Assembly: GCA_963971405.1 (NCBI GenBank)
Contig: OZ020487.1
Coordinates: 7,909,344-7,973,343, forward strand
From: Psococerastis gibbosa
Lineage: Eukaryota; Arthropoda; Insecta; Psocodea; Psocidae
DNA length: 64,000 nucleotides
Direction: 5' to 3'
In this document: positions 22,312 to 32,000 of the stretch, piece by piece
Layout: each line of letters begins with the position of its first letter
How positions within the stretch are numbered: position 1 is the first letter of the stretch
Notes under the pieces: model-generated
The model's database searches: none
Told to the model about the DNA's origin: nothing
What the model saw: the letters and a program-made list of their open reading frames with translations, nothing else
Position numbers and translations under genes: made by a program

Positions 22312-23306
22312 GCTTTCCAATTTATATGTAGTGTAAGGAAAGCGTTGTGATTCTGAGATTTCGACGGATTTGCACGTTTTGAAGTCCCAGGCACCCAAAA
22401 AAGTAGTCTTTACGAAATGTCTGTCGCTCTGTCTGTCTGTCTGTCTGTTCATCGATTTCCGGGCAAACTACTGAGTGGATTTGGATGAAGTTTGGCATGT
22501 AGGTTCACAACTATCATACCTCGGAATAATTTTATTTATTTTCAATAACTCAATTTGGGGGGGTTTATTCACAAACAACTCCAAAAAACGTCCACCTGAC
22601 GTCACTGGAAGTGAGGTAAATTCTAGATAGGTCAGACCAACACATTAACACACAGCAATACTGGCAGGGCATGCAATGCGTTTGAGCGTGAATTTTCTAT
22701 AATTTTTTCAAAAAAACATTTTTTTGTACAAATAAACCAAATACTTTTCTGGGAAAGCAACCTGTCCGATTTCGTTACTCAATTTAGCACCTAAAACATA
22801 CCTGAAGGTAGAAATCATCGATAGAAAGGTTTCGCAGAAAACTTATTTTTTAGTAATTTTTCATTAAAATTTAGTTATTTTTATTTTTTTACCCCCAGAA
22901 GCAAACTATCAAGGGGCAAGCGACCCTCCGCATTGTATCAACATAAATAGCAGCTACAATGTATGTGAATAAAAGAAATCGTTGTAGCCGTTTTGGGAAA
23001 TAATTTTCTTAGACGTTGTTTTGGAGTTTTTTGAGAATAAAACCCCCCCAAATTGAGTTAGCCCCAAATAAAAAAAATGGGCCCGAGGTATGATTTTTGT
23101 GAACCTACATGCCGAATTTCATCAAAAGCGACTGAGTAGTTTGCCCGGAAATCGACGCAGAACGACAGACAGACATTTCGCAATAACCACTTTTTTGGGT
23201 TCCTGGGACCTTAAAACGTGTAAATCCGTTGAAATCTCGGAATCGAAAATTTCGACCGCCAGAAAGCTTTCCTTGTACTACGTACTGTATATATAAATTG
23301 GAAAGC
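22312..23306. repeat. 850-bp repeat family, head-to-head foldback form, 995 bp
   Basis: Both ends carry the same terminus: GCTTTCCAATTTATATG at the left and its inverse ATAAATTGGAAAGC at the right. The left ~250 bp (22312-22560) is a diverged inverse of the right ~260 bp (23040-23306). The rest matches the reverse-strand copies at 52134 and 63031. The repeats CTGTCTGTCTGTC and GTTCATCGATTTCCGGG are diagnostic. No coding domain. Confidence 0.75.
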
Positions 23307-23430
23307 AAAAAACTTAATTTAAAATATGCAACATATTATAATATAAATATAAATATATACACTGACCCTAATAGCATCTTGCAGCAGCTCCCTCTCTCTC
23401 TATTGTTCTTGTCAATCTTGTGCTTGGGAG

Positions 23431-23793
23431 CATTGGCGTAGCCAAGGGGGGGGGGTGTCAGCTGGGTCTGGACCCCCCCCCCTCAAATTTAGCAAAACAG
23501 CAAGCAATAATTGTTCAGATATTTATTTTTAAAAAAATTCCCCCGGGGAGAACCCCGGGCCCCCGTCGGCCTCCCGAACCGAAGGGCAAGGGAAATTTAG
23601 GAAATTAAGATCACGCCCCTAATTAGAAGCTGCGTGCGTCCATTAGATTGGCTTTCCTCTTTTTCTACTATTTTACGAAAATTGGAGGGAGGGGGCTTCG
23701 AAAGCCTATTGTAATTGGGCAAACTGTATATATTGATGTTGTATGAAAACTGGACACCCCTAAAAAAAATTAATAATTCTGGCTACGCCGCTG
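23431..23793. mobile_element. hAT-like element, 363 bp, perfect 8-bp TSD
   Basis: The ends CATTGGCGTAGCCAAGG and the inverse of CAGCGGCGTAGCCAGA are imperfect inverted repeats. CTTGGGAG is duplicated exactly at 23423-23430 and 23794-23801. G and C runs lie inside the left end. The interior is an inverse copy of parts of 85-761. Confidence 0.85.
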
Positions 23794-24380
23794 CTTGGGA
23801 GTTGGAGTTAGGAGTCAGGGAGCCTACGAATCAGCAGTCCACAAGACATAATTATAACTAACACTCTGATTGGCTAGTAATGACGCACTTGATTTCATTC
23901 AGTTGCAATACAAGACCAAAATATCGCTTGAAAAATATTATAATAACAATTATTCCAAATCCTCTTCGGACCAGTATATCCCTGTATCCTCAAGTTGAAA
24001 CCTACTATAAGTTCAACTGCCATTTTTATTCTAAGCCAAAATGGGCCCATTATGGATTAACATTGATCCTCAGTAAGATAAGATAGTGGGAGTTCTTAAT
24101 TGTTTCAACCCGTCAGTCGGAAAGTTTAAGGGACTTCGTCATCCGAGGCACGCCTTATTCCTTGCTCGAGTTAACTTTCGAAAGTCCCTTAGTTACGTAG
24201 GTTTTCTTAATCAACTTTCTTTAAATGAAATTTGTGTGGAAGACCCATGACAGATGACGATTAATCAATATCTCTCCATTCCAATTTTTTTTACCTGCTT
24301 TTTTCATTGTTTCCATTTGGCTCCAAATTTCGTGCTTACTGCCGCTGTAAAGCTTGGTTACATAATTAGCTATTTTGCAG

Positions 24381-24552
24381 CAAGAGCGGATCCAACCGAA
24401 AATTTAGGGAAGTTGTATATAAGTTTAAAGGGTAGCCTCATTTTTTTGTTAAAAATTATCAATTTTTTTAAACTTTTTTTTACTATCATATGAATTTACT
24501 CATTTAAGTGGGGGTCATGACCCCCCTGACTCACCCTGTCGATCCGCCATTG
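24381..24552. mobile_element. hAT-like element, 172 bp
   Basis: The left CAAGAGCGGATCC and right GATCCGCCATTG are inverted. The flanks TTTTGCAG (24373-24380) and TTGTGCAG (24553-24560) match at 7 of 8 bases. It has a CCCCCC tract near the right end. Confidence 0.7.
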
Positions 24553-24635
24553 TTGTGCAGGACCATCACGGGCTACCACCTAGCGTGTCCAAATTGCTAA
24601 TAATTGTGATAAAAAATTAAGAGTAAGCCCCTAGG

Positions 24636-25010
24636 AAATAAGCGGCCCAAAATTTAATACTTTTTATTTTTTATTTAATTAACAAAGCATGTTATTAAAG
24701 ATTTGGCTCATTAAAGTTGTAGAAGACTACTTCATGCATCATTCATCATGTAATAAGATATTTTTTAATTTTTGAAATTGTAGTTTTTTCATAAACATGA
24801 TAATATTTTATAAACAATAACTTTTCACCTATATACCTAATCGATTTTATAAAAATAATTACAATTGAGAAAACTAAAAATACCTTATTAAATTTATATG
24901 ATGCATGAAGTAGTTTTCTACAACTTAAATGAGCCAAATCGTTAATAACTTGCTTAGTTAATTAAATAAAAAGTATTAAATTTCGGGGTGCCGATTTCCT
25001 ACGGGCTGTA
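24636..25010. repeat. Foldback repeat, arms about 130 bp
   Basis: The left arm (AATTTAATACTTTTTATTTT, GATTTGGCTCATTAAAGTTG, CTACTTCATGCATCAT) is repeated in inverse order at 24895-25005 with moderate divergence. A single-arm relative lies at 56702-56830. No coding potential. Confidence 0.7.
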
Positions 25011-25049
25011 GGCTACACTTAAATACAACTCAATGATTAATAAATAATT

Positions 25050-25330
25050 TTTCTGTGGAACCTTGATGATTTCCACCTTCAGGTATGTTTTAGGTGTTAA
25101 ATAGAGTAACAAAACCGAACAGGTTGCATTCCCGAAAAAGATTTGGTTGTGGGTAAAAATTGTTTTTTGAAGAAATTATGGAAAATTCACGCTCCAATAC
25201 ATTGCGTGCCCTGCCATTATTACCATGTTATAATGAATTGGTCTGCACGTTCTAGAATATGCAATCCTAACGTTCAATTCAGTGCTTTGGGATAGGGGAT
25301 ATCCGAGACAGTAGCCAGAGGTTCCCCAAA
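25050..25330 (+). repeat. 850-bp repeat family, 3' portion
   Basis: Matches 47163-47345: TTTCYACCTTCAGG, TTTTAGGTGTT, AACAAAACCGAACAGGTTGC, and CATTGCGTGCCCTGCCATTA. Ends are not sharp. Confidence 0.6.
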
Positions 25331-25405
25331 TGGTTGTAGCGACACTAGATAAAAAGGAATTTTACGGATTTTCAAATATATTGAGGTGAACACACCCTCC
25401 CCCAC

Positions 25406-25577
25406 CAGCAGCCTGATCGAGGCGATTATACAATAATACCGGTATTTATTTGGTAATAAAAATGTAAACAAGAAAATTTTATAATGGAAAGTGCTATTCA
25501 AAATTTGTTTGTTTACAGTTATAATCCTAGGGTATTTATTTAACCCCGGTATTATAATCGCCTCGATCAGGCTGCTG
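25406..25577. mobile_element. Foldback element, CAGCAGCCTGATC family
   Basis: A perfect inverted terminus of at least 22 bp (CAGCAGCCTGATCGAGGCGA). The interior GAAAGTGCTATTCAAAATTT matches 20880-21051. It is inserted within 850-bp-repeat-like sequence. Confidence 0.8.
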
Positions 25578-25833
25578 CAGGGGCCCCGTAATTTAACATT
25601 AGGAAACTTATTTACTACGAAATTACTCATTTGTCTATTAATTGATAAATTCGGAAGCAAGTTCGTGTAAACTCGGATTGGGGGGGAGGGGGGGGGTCCA
25701 TGGGGTCCGGACACTCACCTCCAGTGACGGCAGAGGGGACCCCCCTCCCCCCGAAAAATTGTTCTGGGGATATCGAGGGATCCGAAATTTAACCATAGGA
25801 AATTACTCATTATCCATCTGCACTAATTCATAA

Positions 25834-25912
25834 ATATGAATAAATAAATAAATAATAAATAAATAGTAAATAAAATAAATAAATAAAAATGAATAAATAA
25901 ATATGATGGAAA
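25834..25912. repeat. (AAAT)n microsatellite, LINE tail
   Basis: Irregular AAATAAAT run. On the minus strand it follows directly after a LINE ORF2 terminus and probably is its expanded tail. Confidence 0.75.
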
Positions 25913-26061
25913 GCATGTACGAGTAAACTAGAACCAATTCTTTCATTTCTGATGGGGTCCGGCAGTGAGTTCCAAAGCCTCACCGCCTGTACCGAAAACG
26001 AAGAAGACAAGGCCCGGGACGTGTGGATTGGAAAGGATAATTTATTTTTAGCTCTGGTCAA
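25905..26061 (-). mobile_element. LINE ORF2 C-terminal fragment
   Basis: The minus-strand frame reads TRAKNKLSFPIHTSRALSSS then SVQAVRLWNSLPDPIRNE. This is the widespread 'WNSLPxxIR' C-terminal segment of LINE reverse transcriptases. It runs into the (TTTA)n tail without further sequence. The upstream RT is not recognisable. Confidence 0.65.
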
Positions 26062-26069
26062 TATCTACT

Positions 26070-26500
26070 TCATGACTTTGATTTAAAACCAGGGCGGTCG
26101 GCAGTAGCTCATTGTAGAAAATAAAGATTTTAAGCTGTCCTTTGTGGTTTCGAAGCGGGATTAAAGGATGATGGGTATTATTAAATAGAAAAAGCTACAG
26201 AATGCAGACCAATTTTAAATCATGAAGTCCCAATAATGTTTGTCGTAATTTTATGACACACATTCTGTTTTCTACAGTCTGTGGTGGGCGGCAACATGTT
26301 TGGGGTGACCGTCGCGCTATCTCCTGGCTTTCGGCCATACTTTCCATTATTTTCTGCAGCCTACGTGGAAGCACTAGCGGATCCAGTTATGGGCCAATGG
26401 GGCCATAGCCCCCCCTCCTCCCCTCCTCTAACCTAACTCACACTAGGCAAGGCCACCTTTCCACATGTTGTGCTACACAACATGGAAAGGTGTTTTTTTA
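26070..26500. other. Unassigned, with a hAT-like end fragment
   Basis: Bases about 26378-26440 hold a CTAGCGGATCCAG end and a CCCCCC run like the hAT-like group, but no partner end was found. A short palindrome CACCTTTCCATGTTGT lies at 26450-26492. Confidence 0.35.
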
Positions 26501-26529
26501 TTTTTTTTATTTTTAGAAGGTTAATTGCA

Positions 26530-26784
26530 TGCAAAAAATTTAATAATTGTATCCGATTTACCTCTTCAGTCGCCTCAGTAGGTTAGTACCTGCGTTGAGT
26601 TACGACACGTCTCCGATAACATGCCCAGTACAAGCACACTACCACCTTGCATCGAAGTCGATGTGCTTGTACTTGTGCGAGTCCCTACACGCCATGCGAT
26701 CTGACACGTGTCGTAACTCAGCACCTGATACCTACAGAGGCGACCGAAGAGGTAAATCGGATACATTCATTAAATTGTTTGGCC
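26530..26784. repeat. SINE-like family B, head-to-head pair
   Basis: The minus-strand copy (26530-26645) and plus-strand copy (26650-26784) meet at their 5' heads (CTTGCATCGAAGTCGATGTG). Both contain TACTTGTGCGAG or its inverse, and GGATACATTCATTAAA or its inverse. Confidence 0.65.
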
Positions 26785-27141
26785 AATGGCATTACCATGT
26801 TGATTCCATTAGAGCAGAGCATGTTTCAAACTGCGGCAACTTGGTAGTGTGCACAGCGTTGGCAGGGGGACATGGTGGGACATGATAACTCGCTTAGGGA
26901 GTATTAGTCGAGTCCTGGTCACCTCCGATTTAGTGGTGTGACTTTACCAGGTTCCCCAAGTGGTTTGGAATCCACTATAATCAGGAGGTCCACCCTGTTA
27001 CAACTCCCCTTTCCCCGAGGTGAAAGAGTCTGCCCTTAGGGTGCCTCAAGTTAACAAACAGACTCACTCCCCCCGCCAGTCTGACAGGGTTGCTTAAAGC
27101 AGAAATGCTGAAAGCAGGCGTTAGAAATAACAACAACAACA
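26785..27141 (+). repeat. Interspersed repeat family D with (CAA)n tail
   Basis: Shares AATCCACTATAATCAGGAGG, GTCCTGGTCACCTCCG and GTGTGCACAG with 58701-58900 (+) and 60736-60952 (-). It ends in AACAACAACAAC. No ORF or pol III boxes recognised. Confidence 0.6.
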
Positions 27142-27395
27142 TTAAATTGTTTGTATGTGATTGATCTTTAAAATATAAAAATAAAAAAAGAAGGTAAAAC
27201 GCACTTATAATTTTTTTCTACGACATTTTCACCTATCTTATGGCAGCCACGCATCGGGCTACCATAGGCGCAGAGCGTTTAAACGGCCTAGCGTCGCCTT
27301 GTAGTCCGGTCAATATAGAAATGAAAATAGTGGTCAAATAACAAAAAAGCCAAATTTTGGCAGATAGCCTACCTTGGTTTTACCATTATAAACAA

Positions 27396-27704
27396 AAGCT
27401 GGCCATTCACGAGGGCTCCAAACGGACTCGCGCCAAGCCAAATGGTGCGTCCTGTTCCATTTGGCGTTAGCGTCATTTAGAGGGGTCATCACGACTACGC
27501 TGAACCAGTCGCTCCAAATCTTCCAAAGTGTACAGTGTGTCGATATGGAAGAGGTACTTTTACACTGTACAATTTGAAAGATTTGGAGGGACTGGTTCAG
27601 CGTAGTCGTGGTGACCCCTCTAAATGACGCTAACGCCAAATGGAACAGGACGCGCCATTTGGCTTGGCGCGAGTCCGTTTGGAGCCCTCGTGAATGGCCA
27701 GCTT
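27396..27704. repeat. Long near-perfect GC-rich palindrome, 309 bp
   Basis: The left arm from 27398 (GCTGGCCATTCACGAGGG, CGGACTCGCGCCAAGCC) and its inverse ending at 27702 differ at only a few positions over roughly 120 bp. The loop is about 30-40 nt. A further outer inverted segment (27359-27396 against 27754-27792, CTTGGTTTTACCA) is displaced by about 50 bp on the right. It could be another Harbinger-like foldback, but the flanks (AAA, TTA) are not a clean duplication. Confidence 0.8.
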
Positions 27705-27799
27705 AACTTCTATTGCACACATGGGATCTTTGGGGACTTTTGACATTTTGTTTATATTGGTAAAACCAAGATTGGCCTATGTGCCAAACTTTTGCTCGA

Positions 27800-28426
27800 A
27801 GTGACTGCGGAGGAAATATTAAATGGGTTGGTGGTGAAACTTCCGCGCAGAATTCAACTGGCCTTTGAATAGCTTAATAGCTTACATTGTAATCCATGCA
27901 TTACAACACAAGTAATTTAAGTGAGTTTACTATGCTCTATAAAAAAAATTCTGACTATAGACTTTCCATACAGCTATGCTGATTCATTTTTATTGTTATT
28001 ACCTGGACTTCTAGTATATAGAAGAGATTTTTTTTTAAATTCTGGAGTCTCTCTAAAAGCCTATTACAATACACAGGCTATACAGCATCACTGAATTTAC
28101 CAAAATCAAAACAGACATCAGTTCCCATTTGCCTAATTGCCTTTCGACTATGAACCGCAGAACGGCTCTTACACACCCCAAGCCGCGAGCGGTACATCCC
28201 TAAATGGTAAAATAATAAGAGGTTCAGGACTCCCGGAATATTGACGTTAATTCCTTTTCCGAAACTTTGATTTTATCTCGAGAAAGTTGTGAACTTTTGA
28301 AGTCTCGGATAAATTTGAAGGGAAAAAGGAAAGGCTGAACAAAATCGCAGTAAAAGCTACAAAACGTATTTCATGTTCAAACTAATTTGATTCGGATCAA
28401 GAAATTTGATTTTCAAAAGTTAAATT
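27800..28426. other. No supported feature
   Basis: Unassigned sequence left of the BEL/Pao insertion. It is likely continuous with 35259 onward before that insertion. Confidence 0.4.
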
Positions 28427-28431
28427 GCACT

Positions 28432-28718
28432 TGTTAGGGTTGGCGGATGGCAGGAAACTAGGACCCTAGTAGACCAAATGAACAATACCGTGTCTGAGAG
28501 AATACTAAACTTTATTACCATAAACCCAAATATAAGTGCAAAAACACCAACCAGAGGCGAGCCAATCACAAGCAACCTTCTGCATGCTCATTGGCTCGCC
28601 CTCAAGTTAGGCTGCTGCGTAAATATTTGCAGCGCCCTGCCCGCAATCATCATTGCGTGGGAGACAGCCGACCAGGCAGGTGCCGTATGCCGTTGTTGGA
28701 GCCACGATGGCTCCAACA
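28432..28718 (-). repeat. 3' LTR of the BEL/Pao element
   Basis: 287 bp, TG...CA termini. It contains an AATAAA polyadenylation signal on the minus strand (28511-28516). There are two hairpins: GGCGAGCCAAT with its inverse (28556-28566 and 28590-28600) and an 11-bp terminal stem (TGTTGGAGCCA) at 28694-28718. Confidence 0.95.
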
Positions 28719-29097
28719 AACTGGCCCCCATGGAAAATTTCGATTTTCCATTTCAAAGTTGGAGGCAAGGAGTCAATACAATTCACTTTAAACAATTGAG
28801 ATTGAGCATGGTTTATCCCATTTAAATGGTTAACAAAGGCTTCGCTAACACCAAGACTGTTTTAGCATGAGAGTAAGGAGAAAAGTATAGAGTACAAGTG
28901 TAGTCTATAAACTGTAAGGCCAAGGAGCCAATCGCATGGGCGAAAACAAAGAAAGGCTTAATACGACAGAGGGGTTAACCTATGCTCACAATCAAACAGT
29001 GCGACACTTACGGGTGGTTAAGCCAGGCCCGGGTCTAAAGTCTTTAAACATTAGGAAGTGGAGTGGACACTCCCACCTTCCTGTACACATCACTTCA

Positions 29098-32000
29098 TTA
29101 ATTCACGCACTTAGGGACTTTGGGGCGACGTTTTTTGGAAACTTCCGTCGTCGCAACCACTGGCCAGTTCGTGGTACACGTAGTCTTGGCGGCGCGGTTC
29201 TCTGCATCGCTGACATCGTCTAGTGGAGGGGGTTGGGTACCCGCACTAATCACACAGGGAGGGTTAAGGGGTGGATTGGGCTCTGGATCGCTGTCCAATG
29301 GAAGTCTTGCAATCTTCACCACTGGGCGCGAGCAGGCTCCAAATTGTGTCTTTAACGACACGGCACGGGGTAATCCATCTTCTCCAGGGTGGACATCCAC
29401 TATGCGCCCAAGACGCCACTTTAACGGAGGTGTGTTTTCTTCTTTTATGATTACCATGTCGCCAACCTGAACGGGTCGTTTGGGTCGGCACCACTTTGGT
29501 CGTTGATTTAGTCGCGATATATATTCTGACGACCACCTCTGCCAAAAGCTTTGCACAATCTTTTGGACTAGACGCCATCGTTGATTAGGAAGCAAGTTGT
29601 CATCTTCAATTCGTTCCGGAGGAGCAGTCAGGGGCGCCCCCGTCAAGAAGTGTCCCGGCGTGAGAGGTTCCAGGTCCTGTGGATCTGTTGACACCGGAGT
29701 TAAAGGCCTTGAGTTGAGTACAGCTTCTATGCGACAAGTTACTGTATTAAACTCCTCATATGTGAGTATTTGATTCCTTGTAATGGCGGCTAGGTGAAAC
29801 TTAAAGCTGCGGACACCAGCTTCCCAAATTCCGCCCCAATGGGGGGCTGAGGGCGGGTTAAACGCCCATTCGACCTCATTCTGAGCCAAGTATCCTGTAA
29901 CTCGGTCGCTCGACTGCAGATCCTTCAAAATCTTCGAGGCTGAAGTGAAGTTAGTGCCACGATCGCTGAACATCTTAGCTGGTGTGGAGCGTCTAGCGCA
30001 TAGGCGGGCGAACGCCGCCAAGAAGGCTTCTGCAGAGAGGCTAGTAGCTACCTCCAGATGGATTGCACGAGTTGACATGCACACGAATAATGCAACGTAG
30101 GCTTTGTAATGCTTGGTTCCTCTTGCCAGTTGCGAGCGTAACGAGAAAGGTCCCGCAAAATCAACTCCACACTGGTTGAACGGGCGTGCTGGTGTTACTC
30201 TGGGCTTCGGTAGTTGGGCCATGAGCTGGTCTTCTAATTTTGCACGTATGCGTGCGCATGTGACGCAAGTGCGAGTTATGAATCGAGTTATATTACGTAA
30301 AGCCGGCACGTAATATGTGAACGCCACTATTGAGGCTAACAGTTGAGGTCCAGCGTGCTCATGGACATGGTGATACTGACGAATGATCAGCTTTGTAGCA
30401 TGTGCGTACGGTATTATTATCGGATGCTTGGCATTTTGTGCCATCTGGGCATTTTGGAGTCTACCTCCTACCCGCATTAAACCTTCCCCGTCTACATAGG
30501 GGGTAAGTTTTGCCAAAGTAGATGATTTCAATACTGGTTTGCCAGCTTGCAGCAGGGATAGTTCCCTCTCGTAGTGTTGCCTTTGCAGCAACTTAATAAG
30601 AGTCACTCTAGCACATATCGTCTCCGTGGCAGATATAGGACCTTGTGGTCTCCTGACCTTTGGAGTGATTGCTCGACGCACATATGCCAGGACTCGGAGG
30701 AGTTTCGAAAGACTACTGCAGGTTGTCAATAATGGCAATGTAGTCCCTGTTGTGAGTAACACCACTGTCTTCAGTTGCCTTTCTTCCGGCACACTTGTTT
30801 TTTCTAAGTGAGGCTGGGGTGGCCACGTGTCAGTTGCCAACCACTGTGGGCCGTTCCACCAAAGTTTGTGTGTCACTAAATCGGCGGCGCTGCACTGACG
30901 CGTTGCGAGATCAGCAGGGTTCTCCTGGGACACGACATGTCGCCAACATTGGGGCTGAAGAATCCCCTGTATCTCTTGAACTCGATGTCCGACGAACGTT
31001 TTCCACCTGCTTGGGTGTCCACGCACCCAATGAAGTGCAATGGTAGAGTCAGTGAACGCCACAACTTTCAACTGGTGAGGAAGAGCGTTAATTATTGTCT
31101 TAATTAATCGCGCAAGGAGAAGCGCACCGCAAAGTTCCAGCCGCGGCAGGGAAACTTGCTTTAAGGGAGCAACTTTAGTTCGTGCGGCGACTATGTTCAC
31201 AGAATGAACTCCCTCTTGAAACGACTGACGTAAATACACCACGGCAGAGTATGCACTCTCAGACGCGTCCGCAAAGCCACACAATATAATGTCTTTTGAA
31301 GCAGGTGTCATCATTAGTCGTGGAATTTTCACCTTCGTCAAATGTTGCAAATCTTCCATGAGCACTTCCCACTGCTTGGAAATCTCGATAGGTAGAGGAG
31401 CATCCCAAGATGAAGAAGTCTTCCATAGATGCTGCACGAAACATTTCGGCTTGATCAGGGCGGGCGCTACCCATCCTAGCGGATCATACACACGCCCTAA
31501 ATCACTAAGTATTGTTCTTTTTGTGATTTTTTTATGAAAAACTGCAGGAGCAATTTGCAGGCCAAACGCATCTTCTTTATGATTCCATTTAATGCCGAGC
31601 GCCGTTGAGTCATCACAAGCAATGACTGTGTCTTCGCTCTGTTCTGGAGTTAATCCTCGTATGTTTGAAGCCCATTTGTGTAGATGCATACCAGCGTTGC
31701 TGAGTAACTGCGTTACCTGGTAGCATAGTGTTCTGGCAGTTTCTATTGACTGCGCTCCAGACAATAGGTCGTCCACGTAGACGTCGTTTTTTATTTTAGA
31801 CGCTGTTTCAGGCATATATTCTTCCGCTCGTTCGGCAATTTCTTTTAAACATCTGGTTGCCAGGTAAGCAGCAGGTTTTGTCCCCCAAGTTACGACCGTT
31901 AACTCCAATTCCTGAATCTGCTCTGAGGGGGCGTCCCGCCAGAGAACTCTCTGCAGACAGTAGTCTTCTGGATGGACCTTAACTTGGCGGTACATCTGGG

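Noticed and set aside
27334-27639. 101-codon minus frame
   Set aside because: It lies within the arms of the 309-bp palindrome, so length and partial symmetry come from the repeat.
28478-28825. Frames across the LTRs (also 34959-35342)
   Set aside because: Identical in both LTRs and on the strand opposite to the element; no coding support.
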